A stretch of 64,000 nt of DNA from the NCBI GenBank assembly GCA_002633025.1, contig NMRB01002034.1, positions 1,342 through 65,341 on the forward strand. The letters are read 5' to 3'. The translations under genes were made by a program, and so were the position numbers. This document shows, in pieces, positions 35,159 to 48,100 of this stretch. The notes beneath the pieces were generated by a model that saw only the letters and a program-made list of their open reading frames with translations, made no database searches and was not told the DNA's origin. Within the stretch, counting starts at the first letter, position 1, and the number at the start of each line of letters is the position of its first letter. This DNA comes from Notospermus geniculatus. Taxonomy: Eukaryota > Nemertea > Pilidiophora > Heteronemertea > Lineidae.

Positions 35159-35396
35159 ATAGACGATATCACTCCAAAAGAGTGCAGCACCTGACGGGGC
35201 AGCGTCATGACCTCCCGCCTGTCACTTCATGATGTCTTGATGCGAGACGAAAAAAATCAAATCGTTTCCCCAATGTCATGATTGCTGAAACAACTGGATT
35301 TTTTTCCGTGTCATGTCATGGCGTTCAGAAATGACGTGCGGGACGTCATGACGCTGCCCCGTCAGGTGCTGCACTCTTTCGGAGTGAGAGTCTATT
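35159..35396. repeat. Inverted-repeat MITE just upstream of CaMKII
   Basis: AGAGTGCAGCACCTGACGGG with GCAGCGTCATGAC on the left and its complement on the right, outer ends AATAGAC and GTCTATT. It starts about 190 bases upstream of the CaMKII ATG. Confidence 0.88.
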
Positions 35397-35469
35397 AGGC
35401 CTAAGACATCGAGATATGAAATAATATATCGGGTAGGAGGAAACCAGATCCCGTGTGGGAAACCTACGG

Positions 35470-35580
35470 TCAACAAAGGCACCCTCTCTTTCTCACAAAT
35501 CCCAGTAGTACCAGGAATCGAACCTGCTACCTCAGAGGTAACAGATGCCAGAGTGATCACTACACCACTCTGGCTGGTAT
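35470..35580 (-). repeat. tRNA-like SINE fragment
   Basis: Minus strand: box A-like CAGAGTGGTGTAGTGATCA and box B-like AGGTTCGATTCCTGG. It lacks evident tRNA stems, so a SINE head is more likely than a gene. Confidence 0.6.
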
Positions 35581-36023
35581 ATTGGTGAAGCGGGCAGTAA
35601 AAATTCCAGCTGCAGAAGAGGCGATCTTGGACCAAGTGTTTCTGTCACAATCATTTTGGGCATTACTCAGTATTCAGAACACTAAGGCCTAGAGGCAGCC
35701 CAATGGTGACGTAGAATGTTGGTTGGTAGAGTTTCAGTTGATTCTGAAAGGCGTTCCTTTGTTTCATCAAGAAAGAAAGAAAAACCATCAATCATCCATT
35801 GAGATATACATTTTAATTACAAGAATGTCTGACAATATACATATTTAATTGATCACCAATTCATCAACAAGCTAACTGGCCTCCACATCAAATGTACACT
35901 ATACTTCAATGTTTCTTCAACTATGAAAGATTCAGACAAGAGGCAGAATATTCAGATGTGACCTTGTCATTGAAATATTGCACCATTTTATGAATTTGGC
36001 GGGTGTAGACCCTTTACACTACA
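35581..36023. other. Intergenic sequence, nothing recognised
   Basis: Between GBF1 and CaMKII. Confidence 0.35.
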
Positions 36024-36335
36024 TATGTGAGCCACTCCAACAAAAGCAGAGGCTTGTCGCAACCGAGGAAAGGGTTAACAGCCGTACAACACAATGGGGT
36101 CATATGAATAAAGACTAGCAAATGCTTTTACTTCTGATTTGTACAGCATTGCCTGGTGCATTTGCATTGCAAAATCCAAGCAAAAGCATTTACTAGTCTT
36201 TATTCATATGACCCAATAGCACGTCTCTGCAGGTTGACAATAGTAGCGGACAGCAGTGATAATCGTTGAGTAAAGTGATGACCAATAATGATCACTTGCG
36301 ACAAGCACCTACTTTTTGCTAGAACGGGTCACATA
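36024..36335. repeat. Inverted-repeat element D5 (copy 1), split by a P1 MITE
   Basis: Ends TATGTGAGCCACTCC and GAACGGGTCACATA, with GCAACCGAGGAAAGGGTTAA shared with copy 2 (39199-39588, inverted). The P1 MITE at 36097-36214 interrupts it. Confidence 0.82.
36097..36214. mobile_element. Palindromic MITE P1 (copy 5) inside D5
   Basis: Best-kept ends of the family: GGGTCATATGAATAAAGACT and its complement, with AAATGCTTTTACTT inner arms; possible 4-bp duplication CAAT. Confidence 0.85.
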
Positions 36336-37081
36336 ATACGTATCTCTCACTGATTTTATCAAGTGGCGGCTGCTCACTGCCAGTTGAGAATCAACTCGGA
36401 AACAATGTACCACCTTGTTCTCTGGCTGAAAGGTGGCCACTTGTGTGTAGCAGTGGTGGTTTTGCTTCTTAGAAGCACAGAAAATTATCTCTAGAGTACC
36501 ATATAAAGGGTACGCTAGGGGAAGGGGCCGGGGTGATCAGCGACTGCTTACTTTTCCAGGTTCCTGAAAATATTAAGCACAGATTTACATTTTCTCTTGT
36601 ACACTTTCTGGAGGGGAGGGTCTGATTAACTAGTACCGGTATTCTTTGTATGCTAATGAAAATGTTGAAAATTGTGAATTTAGTCAGTCTATTTTCAGCT
36701 TGTTCAAAACTCCAATTCATAGTCACATTACAGCAATTGCCCATGGAATCCACTCTACAGAACAAATATCAATTATATGGGTCAGGAAATACATGTACAA
36801 TGTTTTCTATAATACTCAGTGAATAGTCCTTTGAACCAGAAGCTGTTATATGTACAAATGAAAAAACACATGACTACATTATAAATTAAACCCTTACACA
36901 AGAAACTGTACACGTGCAAAAAGGAATATTCAACTTTACAAGGACGTTGCAGATTTTTAACAGACATTCACAGACTGACACACGATTTAAACTTCATTTA
37001 CAGCATAGAAGCATCAACGGCCGGCATTAAGAAATTTTACTAGGAAAACCTCACAATAAAATTTGTTAGTCCTTCACTTCT
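36336..37081. other. Intergenic sequence, nothing recognised
   Basis: Unassigned sequence. Confidence 0.35.
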
Positions 37082-37379
37082 GGTTGGTAGCTCGACTAGA
37101 AAGTGCCTGAGGAGGACCCTGCTTAAGCCCCAGTCACATATCCACTCCGGGGCCCGTACGGCGAGTAAAAACAGATTTTGGCCAATTTCTACGGTGCCCA
37201 GTTTGATCCAGTCTAATTTCTGCTTATCCATTGAGGCGATATTAGGCATACTTCATCATAGATCCGTGTTTCAGTCTCTAAAATCCACGGCAAGCCGCTG
37301 GGTGGGGAAAATCGTACGGGGCCCGGTGCATTTGTGACCTAGGCTTTAGGGTCGAAAATTTGTGAAATTCAGAGACGAC
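37082..37379. repeat. P2-family element interrupted by another MITE
   Basis: CTAGAAAGTGCCTGAGGAGG on the left and GGGTCGAAAATTTGTGAAAT on the right are the two parts of the arm seen uninterrupted at 57421-57478. Between them is a MITE at 37123-37348. Confidence 0.75.
37123..37348. mobile_element. GC-rich MITE nested in 37082-37379
   Basis: Ends TTAAGCCCCAGTCACATAT and the complement of CTAAAGCCTAGGTCACAAAT, then GGGGCCCGTACGG / CGTACGGGGCCCGG. Confidence 0.78.
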
Positions 37380-38552
37380 CCTTCGTATTATATTAGTCCC
37401 TCGCCTCAGTGCAACTCCACAAGTTAGGACCAATGAGCAGTGCACTAATGACTCCAAACATGCCAGAGCAACTGTATTTGTCTGTGTACAGCCAAGACCA
37501 CCTACCACCATTCAGAAGCAGGTGCTTGATGCTACAGCCAATAATCCTCAATATTGATCACTATATACACATGTAATATTCATCATATATCAAATAATGA
37601 ATATAGTTTGATAACCAGTTCATGAAATCACTATGTATCTCACCAACATACAAATATGACAGAAGACTAGAACAAGCACACCAACAAATTTGGCAAATGA
37701 CATCACAACCAAAGTCATATAGCACGAAATTCCAGTGCAAAATATAAAAGCTTCCTGTGTAAGATTACTCACTACACAGTGGAGTCCAGTAAATATTGAC
37801 TGTCATAGGTTTTAGAAAGCAACAGGAAACAACTGAATTGGACAGAAAGACAGGAGAAGATGGAATGACTATAAAGTTCTTTTACAAAGTTACATCACCC
37901 AAATTCCATCTTTTTTAACCCAATAGCACCTGTAGTGAACTGCTTGAATGGCACCTGTATGTAGTGCCCGAAAGCACCTGGACCGTCTCTCCCTGCAGTG
38001 CCCAAAAGCACCATGATAATGCCTCTGCTTTGACCTTGATTCAGGAGGTCAAGGTCAATCAGTAACACTCTTTCATAAGAGTAACTTGTAATAGTCAGTT
38101 ATCAACTTCATTTGTGCATTTTTGGGCTCTGAAAAAAACACCAGCTTTGGTGAAAACCCTTTAGGGAACAAATGGAAAAACATTATGACTTCAGGTGCTA
38201 AACGGTTAATTTTTGATCTGAAGAATGTGAAAAAACATGAGAAACAATACATCACAGATGAAATGATCCACTGCTACAGTACTTTTTGGGGAAAAACTCA
38301 AAACACTTCATCAACCATCAAGTTCAAGTTTAGTTATTCACAAGGAAACTTTTCGATGAAACAGAGAGGCTACATGTACGGTGCAGTTTTGAAAATCACA
38401 ATCATCCTGAGGTGACATTTCATTGACAGCAATTGAATCAACAATTATAATGATCAATTCCAATGAGGAAGTCATAGAAAATCCTGTCTGCACCTGAGCG
38501 TAGAGTATATCATCAGTTGTCATAATTATTTGACCCAAAGCAGTGCAATCCA
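37380..38552. other. Intergenic sequence with a fragment shared with 460-640
   Basis: GCTTTGACCTTGATTCAGGA and the following CTTTAGGGAACAAATGGAAA around 38027-38180 also occur at 453-621, a diverged dispersed repeat. Otherwise nothing recognised. Confidence 0.5.
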
Positions 38553-38797
38553 TAGACGATTCTCGAATTCGCTGATCTGCGCACTTCTGCCGAAATTGCA
38601 ACCACAACCTCGATCTGAAACCAACTGACGTGACGCAATCCATGATTCAGCAATGGTCGACTCTGACGCAATGTCTTCGAAGTTACTGTCTTGGGGTTCT
38701 CTGCGTCACATCATTCAGGTTCAGACCGAGGTTATGGTTGTGATTTTGGCGGAAGTGTGCAGATCTTTGTTGTTTACGTCGATTTGAGAATTGTCTA
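38553..38797. repeat. Inverted-repeat MITE D4 (copy 2), near the GBF1 3' end
   Basis: AACCTCGATCTGAAACCAAC, TGACGCAATCCATGATTCAG and CTTGGGGTTCTCTGCGTCAC match copy 1 at 34181-34434. It lies 260 bases past the GBF1 stop and may be in the 3' UTR. Confidence 0.85.
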
Positions 38798-39055
38798 TCA
38801 GGGTACGCGTGTGATCCAAAAGTAGCACTGGGTCTCACTCTCTTGGACACGAACTACCCTCTTCAAGACATCACACAATCAAACAACACAACTTTGAACC
38901 ACTTACAACAATGGCAGCTTTCAAGGCTTTTTTAGCACTCATGACTCTGTCAAGCTGATATTGAAAAGATGTACACCTTGTTCTAACCATAATTGGATCA
39001 GCTCAATTTCCAAAGACAGTTTCTTCCTCCTTGAAATTCAGAGTTCTTGTACATT

Positions 39056-39106
39056 TCATCTGGTTTCTGCAGCCACAGAAGGTGGGCCGACTCTCTCAGG
39101 GGTTCC
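39056..39106 (-). CDS. GBF1: GBF1 terminal coding exon 33 (16 residues and stop), predicted
   Basis: A pyrimidine-rich acceptor (TCTCATTCTAG) opens a phase-0 frame of 16 codons, [16 protein letters not shown], then TGA. It fits the phase of exon 32 and the low-complexity tail, but rests on splice signals alone. The 3' UTR should continue to the left; no clear polyadenylation signal was identified. Confidence 0.6.
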   Translation of the reverse strand, partial: GTPERVGPPSVAAETR

Positions 39107-42100
39107 CTAGAATGAGATACAACAGGTGAAAATTCAGTGTGGCATACATACGGTAATCAAGTCAAATTCAAGTTTTTTTACAATAAATGCATCATAAAAT
39201 GTGACCTGATCTAGCAAAAGTAGGCGCATGTTGCAGGTGATCTTCACTGGTCATCAGTTTACTCAACTATTGTCACTGCTGTCCACTACTATAGAGGCCT
39301 TGCAAATGACGTCACAAGCCGCCATGCTGGGGGGCACATACTGCAGAGGCGCAGCGAAATGTCCCAATGACGTTACGTCAAACACTGGCGTCGCGCACTT
39401 CACGCAGGCCATGTCACGGTCAGCTCACACCTCTGCCCACTTGCCCCTCAGCATGGCCGCCAGGATGACGTCATTGCAAGGCCTCTATTGTCAACCTGCA
39501 GAGAATTGCATTTCAGCTAGTTTGTTGTAAGGCCGTTAACCCTTTCCTCGGTTGCGACTTGCGCCTACTTTTGCTAGATCGGGCCACAAATGTGGCAAAA
39601 TGAGATATAACTGACTGAATTCAAATAGACAGTATAAGTTACAATGATGAAGTCTCTGAAATGTCTGACTACAGAATGTTTCTAAGTAACATGCTTCAAA
39701 GCTTTAAGATAAAAGCAACATACCTGCGGTGATATGATGGGTATGGTTGTATGCTGCATGACATCTGGATTGAGCAGTATAGGCATAGTTGGTTCGATTT
39801 TGCCAGTGGCTGATGTGTCAGGTAATGGTGGGTGAAGGATATACCCTGATGATATTGGCACTGTTGCCGCTGTTAAAGGACTGTTGGAGCGATTGTCAGA
39901 TTCCACGGGCTCTGGAATAAGGGGAACAGGAGGCATAAAATATCCAAATGGTGAGTATTTCGAACAGCATGTAAATGACACAGATTTCAAACACCAAAGC
40001 CCTTTTTACACTAGCTCGGTTGAAGCATGCTGAGCTTGACCCGGGCCGAGCCCACTTTGAATTCAAGTGGGTGAGGCCCCGTTTTCACTGCCTTAACAAA
40101 CTGAGCCAAGCCCACCCAGTTGCCATACTACGCAGAATTGTACCAAATGTGCCCGATCCGGACCAAGCCTACCTCGGATTGCAGGGCTCGGCTCAGTTCC
40201 ATTTGGTACCTGGGCAAGCTGGCTCAACCAGTTTAAACTTGGCAAAATTGTACCGAACCGTGCTCGGTCCGGACCGAGCATGCTGAAAATTCCATAGTGT
40301 TTTAAGGCGCTGATAAAGATTCTCCACCACTTTATCAAGCAAACCTAGACTTAGTCTGTGGCATAACATCATCTTGAGCGATCATTTTTTGAAAACAATG
40401 AGATAAAGATCAATGACTGTGAAATGACTGATGGTTCAGCAGTACCAACTTCTTCACCAGCTTTTCATAACCAAACAAAAATATCACTCAAAGCAAGAGC
40501 AGCTGACCTACAATAAAGAAATGTCCACAATCACAGCATATTATTCAGCATACCTTGAGATACAGGCTGTGTTGTGGTAGCAGTGGTGACTGGAGGTTCT
40601 GATGGCACAGGTTGAGGGGGTGGAGGAGTCTCCACCCTCGGTGGCGACTGTGGCGGAGGCTGCGACCCAGGCCCTCGGTCTGCAATGTGTAACATGCAGT
40701 TAGTAGAGAAGTTGAGAGAGATTTCGCAATAAATTTCACCGACAGAAAGGGGGCGTATTCGAATCCTCCGTTCTTGACAACAATCGTGCTGACCCAGTTC
40801 ATGTAGTGGTTGACTCAACACGAGAACAGCAGTTTTGAACGCCAAGAACACAACCTGAGTTGGGCCAAGAACGTGTTCTTCTCACTGCCCACTCAGCGGA
40901 GGGTTGACAAGAACACGTTCTTGGCCCGACTCGGCTTGCGTTCATGGCGTTCTCGAGTTGAGTCAACAACTACATGAACTGGGCCAGCACGAGTACTGGG
41001 ATTCGAATACGCCCCAAGAGTACCAGGTTTCCAGGTTATCGCAAGAAGACAGATTCATGCACACGAGCATGTTGTTTCATGAATCCCCTAACCAACCATG
41101 CTGTGAAATCTGAACAACTTACCCTTTTCATGTTTATTGTGTGGCTTGAAAACTTCCTCACGGAGATTTGGCAGGAATGTGTCAATTTTGTCCCAGGTTA
41201 GTTTCCATAGCTGTGATTCCTCCGTCTCTGTCAACTCAAATATTCCAGCTGTATCCATGACCAAGAGCATATTCTTCAGAGACTCGGGAATGGCCTCATA
41301 CTGAAATGTACAAGTGTAACAGCCTGTTTTGGATGCAAGCATATCATGTTCACAGTTATTAGACTTTTTCCTCAGGGCTGCAGCCAAAGCATTGGTCCTG
41401 ATAAGTACGTTTTTTTACTTCTTCTTTTACTTTTTTTACTATTTGATTCCTTTGTGGTCTCTTGCGATTTCCTTTTATAAAACGTGGATGGAAACATCTT
41501 TCTGCCACAGTCTACAGTGTAACTGTGCCAGGTGACTAGCTGCACGTCATTTGAACATTTGATCCTACAGCTAGGTCGTTCACATCCTTATTCAGAACCA
41601 TTTCAATCCACACTAATTTGTGATTCACCTCTCTAAAGGTCCATTTCCACTACAGTGGTTTCCGCCGGGGTGAGTGGAGCAGTTTTCACAGAGTTTAGGA
41701 GAGATCTTCCATCGGTTTAACAATACTTGTTGACGGGTTAGTTGTCACAATGCCTGTGAAAACTGCAGCAGAAATCGCTGTAGTGGAAACGAGGCTTAAG
41801 GTTTAACCTTGAAAGCTAACGTTGACGAACTCACCAATAAGTCGCTCTTATCGGCATGCATGTATTTATCCATGAACTCGAGTATCGTCAACCATAGGGC
41901 AGTAAAAGTCGACAGAGACAACAGTGGTGTCAAATGCTGAAGGAAAACCTGCAAAAAAAGATATTGATGTGACAAGTTAAGCCATCGCAGCTAACTCCAA
42001 AGAACGAAAGAACAATATTGCAAGACAAGTATACTGCTGATTGGCAGCAAAATAATGCCCATCATCGGGTTTTACCGGGCTGTTGGTAAATCACATTATG

Positions 42101-45100
42101 CTGAATATCAAAAGGTACATGTACCTTCTTCAACTGAGCTGCAAACCAATGCAGAATTTTTTTTCTTCAAAATCTTGATTGGTTACCAAGTTACCATGGA
42201 GACAAGGAGTGTGATGGATGCACAACAAGATCATAACACAATACAACCCGTTAAACGACGGGCATATAAAAACACACCTTGCAAAGTAATGTAGCTGCCC
42301 TCATACGAGTTTCTTCCAGTCCATTTGGATCTTGTGGATTAATATTGTCCAGTAATTTTGCCAAGAGTGGAAACAGGACTTTATTAAAGCACGATTCCCA
42401 TTCCATAGCAGAGAGGGTCTGCAGATCATGAACTAATAGCGCCCTCTGGAGGTAGGTTAGAGCCTGACTTCGGACTTGACGGCGAGTATCACAACATAAG
42501 CGAGCTATACCTGAAACAGAGAGGAGATTTGTTGCAAGGGCAAAAAGTCAAAAGACAATAAAAAGAGTACCGGTATTGATATCTTCCAACATGAATGAGT
42601 TTAGTCATTGACGGCACAGATTAGCCAATCCATTTTCTTCGGCTGACTTTCTGAGTGTCCCACTATTTTTCTTGACTTACCCTGTAATAACGGGCACCAA
42701 CATTGCACCCACAACGTTCCTGTTCCAGCATCTATGTTCTCCCCGTTAGCTGCCTTCCCTTCTTCAGCCCACGAACTAAAGATAGATGCTGCTCTGGTGT
42801 GAAGGGTGTGCATCAGATCCAGAAGCTGGAAGAATAGAAAATTTTGGATTAAGACATGGCAGACAGCTTGTCTAAGGACGAATAGCAGATACTAGATATG
42901 TAGACATGTTCAATTACCAGCATGGACTTATTGTTAGCTCTGGCATCAGGCAAAAATTTCCTGAATCGAGGTTGAATTCCGTGCATTGGTTCCCAATGCC
43001 GCCACCAGGGGATCCCTGGCGGCGGTATCGGGAACCAACATGTGTTTTTCAACCTCGATCTAGGAAATATTTGCCCTACTCCTGATAGTGAGGTTGAAAA
43101 CGGAAGTGGCCGTTGAAAATTCTACCAGGGGCGCTGCGATCATGCGAGATGTGAAATCGGTGTATAGACACTAGATCTCGAGATGGAGATTTCAATCAAA
43201 GCGAGAAGTGAACCCTCCATTACCTGTATAGAAAGAGAATGATATCCTCCTGTAGTTCCCTCAACCTCTGTCTCCTCATCTGAAGTCTGGTGTACTAAGT
43301 GACTAGGTGACGACCGTGAACGCTTCATTGAACCCTTACGCTTTTTATCCTTAGGATTGTGTTGCTTGGGCTGCCGCACTTGAACACCTAAAAACATCAA
43401 TAAGTATAAAGGGGCTTTTTCGCACAAGTTTAGTAGGACTTAGGTGACCTAATCATAATAGCCTTCATAGTGGTTATCACGTCCATTCAGCAAGCAGCAG
43501 GTCCCCGGTTCAAATCCCAGGCCATCATCATCCCTGGCTCTTCAGCCATCCCATCGGACAGTAAGCCTTGGTGCCTTGTAACTTGTGCCTTAGCAAGGGC
43601 AAATAAAAGACCCCCTCCAAGTCTGGAACATGAGTAGCTTGGGATGGCCTGTTCCCAAGTTACCAGGGCCAATAATGCTTTGGCTTCAGCCCCGATGGAA
43701 AAATCTAATGTAAATAGGCTCTCATTGAAGCTAGAAACAGATCAACAGTTTATGTGATAAGTTCACATCAAAGCCAAAAATAGATTAACAGAATACATGT
43801 ACAATATGAAACGCTCGCACCGAAGCTAAAAATAGATAGCATACGATCAGCTCTCATCAAAGCTAGAAATAAACACATCATCAATATAATGAAACCATTG
43901 GAAGAAGATACTTACCACCATTTAGTCCAGCCTCCACGAAGGTTCGTATACAATGAACGCAGCTTTGGAAATTATGCGGTGTTACATGTGCAGCATCACG
44001 AACAAGGAATGCTAACGATTCACATGACTTCAACAAAGACTTGGTATCGTGGTGTTTGATTTCTTCATTTAAGACTATGTTGTACTGATTCACTGGCTTG
44101 TCATCTGGCTTGTTTTTGTTCACCTAGAACAAGAAATATTACATTTATCAAAGAATGACAAGATAATGAAGTCCCAGCTAAATAGCGCTGCACCGCAGCG
44201 AGCACAAGACCCGGTTTTTGCCTTGTTGCACAGGGTAAAGGATGTCCTGACGTGATGTCATTGCCTTGTTTTGCCACGTTTTTTACGTTTTTTACGTTTT
44301 ATGGGTCTTGTGTTTGCTGTGCCGCCTGTCGAGTTGCCAGCAGTCTTCTTTTTCTCTTTCAATTTAATGAGCAAATAAGCTCATATCCGTAAGGCTTCAA
44401 TCAAATGTATTTTTGACCACGTTCATATCCGTAAGGCTTCAATCAAATGTATTTTTCACCACGTTCATAAAGGCCTGTACCCACTGATGCGATTTTGGTG
44501 GCGGAGAGCGACAAAACGCAGCGATTTCACAGGCCATAGAAATTTGATGTTAATTTTTCAATGGTAGAAATCTTTTGTTATTGCCTTTTCCTGTGAAAGT
44601 GACAGGCCAGCGCAAAATCGCGGATTGAAAATGCGACAGTGGGTTCAGGCCTTTATACTTCAGAAGCAGATGCACAATCTGAAATTATGATGCAGCAAAA
44701 TTTCTATACTAACCAGCAACCAGCTTCCTCCACCAGGTGCAGGTAGCACATCAAGGTCAGGAGTGGATCTACTTCTTGATTGCCTTGGTTCATACAACTC
44801 GCTGTCTGATGTGTATCCCTTGTCCCCTTCACCCTCTGATGCTGTGCCAGGCAGTTCACTATCACTTTGGGCACCTGAATAAAAGAAATAAATAGGCTCA
44901 TGAGTTCTACATGATTACAGTACCTCTCATNNNNNNNNNNNNNNNNNNNNNNNNNNNNNNNNNNNNNNNNNNNNNNNNNNATTTTGTTTGTGGCAACACT
45001 TAGCTAGGTTATCCTATTCCCATTCAAGACATAATCTGGCTGGTTGATGCCAGTGAGCTAGAATTTTTTTCACTCTGCCAGCCAAACCAATTCTTCGCTT

Positions 45101-48100
45101 CGTCATCGCCATGTAGTACCACTTCACCCTGCCCCTGTTTGTGAAACTTAAAAGGAAAATGCTTGGCATGCCCACACACAAAGTTTCACTTCACAGAGGA
45201 CTGCACCGAGAGTGTTTTATGAATAGGCCCTTAGGGTCAAAGCTATTCCCTGATAAAACGAGTACAGCCAGCAGCTGAAATTGTGTAGAATGGAGGATCT
45301 AAACAATGCCACTCTGTAAGAAACCCTCGTAAATTTGATACCTACCCCCATCGAGTACTGCTTCCTGAAGGGTCAACGTCTCACCATCAGCTGTCATTGG
45401 AGGTGGCATGCATCCAGCTCCAACAACCTCAAGTAATGAGAACAACGTGTACCAGTCTATTGCACTATGGATATTGGCAGCGTTTGTGCGAAGTAGTTCG
45501 TGTAAGCCAAAGGAGACTTGCCGACAGACGGAGTGGATGACTGCCGGCTTCATCACCAGGAAGATCCGCAGTGTTGTTAGAACCTGGAACATTCGAATAC
45601 TGTTAACTCTGTACGAAGAATTGTCTATGAGATTCTGCAGATTGTATTTGATTTTTTTTCCGTCAGGGCTGAAGCCAAAACAATATTGCCACTGATAAGT
45701 ATGCAGGGTTTCTGCAGGAGAGGGTGGATTTAATGCCTTTTTAATGTCATCATTTACCCAAATTTAATGCCAATAAGGTAATATATTTCAGAGATTTGAC
45801 AAGATGATTGAGCAATAAACAGAGAAGAGCACAGTAATTATTCGACTGAGGGGCAGCCTTGTAATTAAAACACTGTCAAAACTATTTTGAGTCAAGACAC
45901 AGTAATTACGTATAGAAGCCAAGTGATCACAGCTTGTTGCCAGGGATTAGGACAATTAGCCTAGACAGCCAATTAAGCAAGAAAGAAATATTTACACATA
46001 TTTATTTTGGACCTTGCTAAAAATCACAATTTAATGCCTACTTAATGCCACAGAAGTGAATTTTGTTGATTTTTAATAGTTTTTAATGCTAATTATACGA
46101 CACCACCTCTGATAATGCCTTTTAATGCTTTTTAATGCCCTGCAGAAACCCTGGTATGGAAGAGAGGCCACCTCCTCAAGCTATTTATGAACTCACAGCA
46201 AGCAATGGGGTCTCACGTGCCCTTTGCAAAGGCACAATGTACAAGACATCGCAAGGCATACTGTCTCCCATGCAATGGACGTGAAGAGCCAGCGATGGCT
46301 AATTCCATTTGGCCTAGACTAGATTCGTACCGAAGACCTGCGTGTGCCAAGTGGACGTGATAACCATTATGATATCAAGGCTCTTCTACAGGAGATTCAT
46401 GCTGAGAATTTTGAGGGACATATTCCCTAAGTCATGACAAATATGCTTCTCAACCTAGTAGCCAATATTGGCCAAAAAGATTTAATGGACAGTGACCACT
46501 CTGCTTACCTGTGGAGCGATTTCTTCCCTGCGTAATAGTCGTATTGCTAGTCTAAGGAGACCAACAACAGCTCGTTCGACAAGGAATGATGGCTCAGCTG
46601 CATTGACCAGAATGTTGTAGAAGTAGTCTCGGACTGACTGCCAAATAGGGGCAACCCGATCTCTGTTGAAATGGAATGAAACTCAGTCAGTACAACTTTC
46701 TTAGGATTTTCCTAAATATAAATCGATGACACGAACAAAGAGCTCATCAAAAGCTGACATCATGACAACCACTCACCTGTTTTGTAAAACCACCCTGATT
46801 AGCTGTTCCAGATAGAACACCGAAGCATCCTCATCATAGTGTGTCCCGATGTTGTCATTGTGAAGGTGACACTGCGCAGCGAATAACAAAGCCTTGATAA
46901 GCTCTTGTAGTGAGTCCATCCGAAGGAATTTCGTGTCCAAAATAAGCTGCTCGATGTGACAATCTCGTATACACGTGTGTGAAATTTTGATGGCTTCTTG
47001 TTCGTCAGGTGTTGGACCTCGCTGTGTTGTGTTGTCCGAGAGAGCGAAATAGGAATAGAATGAACTCAACACACCAGAATCTTGTCTGAAATAACAACAT
47101 TTTTGTCAGTCATTCGCCAATGTAGACTTTACTTCTAATCTAGGCACTCATACATGTATGTATTAGGTTTTTCCATAAGGGCCGAAGCCATAATGTTATT
47201 GGCCCTGCTAAGTACGGAAGGAGGCCATCTCAAGCTATTCATGTTTGTCACTTGGATGGGGTCTTTACTTGCCCTTGCAAAGGCATGAGGTGCAAGGCAC
47301 CGTGGCTTACTGTCCCATGCGACTGACTGAAGAGCCAGGGATGATAATCCCACATGGCCCACAATTCGAACCCCGGACCTGTGCTTGCTAAGCTAGGCTG
47401 TGAGGGCTCCCCTGGGCACTCATGATCACCAGTGCAGGCCTACATGAACACATCAGTCACTCGCTCATGCTTATTTCCAATATTTCACTGTTGAATCAGT
47501 GCGAAAAATCCGAGGTTCACAGCACAGGCAGTGAAGACACCGAAGATAAATTTCAACGTTGACAGCCACAAACTACATGGTACTTGCTCTTACCGTTGAC
47601 TAGCTCCAACTTCTTCCTTTATCAAAGACACCTTTCCATTTGGATCAAGGAAATCCTCCACCTCGACCAACACCTTTGGTAAAAGTTTGGCTCTGTACAG
47701 CTGTAGTAAACAGTCCAGGATGTTCTTCCATCCTTCGCGTAAAATGTCACCATGACGATGGGCCAAGCCAAAAACAGTCCGTGCGGCCAGCTGGGCCTTA
47801 TGATTGTTACCAAACAGTATGGGGATGTTTTCTGGAGACTGAAGTTAAAACAGATCAAGTTTACTCAAGTGCTGATGGAAATTTCATGTTTACTCTGGGC
47901 AAAGATTGGGTCAACTCACTGGACACAAGCTCAATCCCCATTTCAATACACTCTGCTCTGGATTTCAATATTGCAAAGACAGGAAAATACCAATAACATA
48001 CCATGCATGTTACTCGTTCATGAAATATTACCAAACAGCTGATGAGCTATTACAGATTCTCATGATGGCAGCCTGAACCCGGCTGCACAAAAGCATACTA

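Noticed and set aside
39972-40300. Inverted CCGAGC/GCTCGG-rich element in GBF1 intron 31
   Set aside because: AGCATGCTGAGC-type words suggest inverted ends, but pairing is too patchy to fix boundaries.
47832-47838. Alternative acceptor CTCCAG for GBF1 exon 20
   Set aside because: It would start the exon in the wrong frame; the upstream AACTTCAG restores [10 protein letters not shown].
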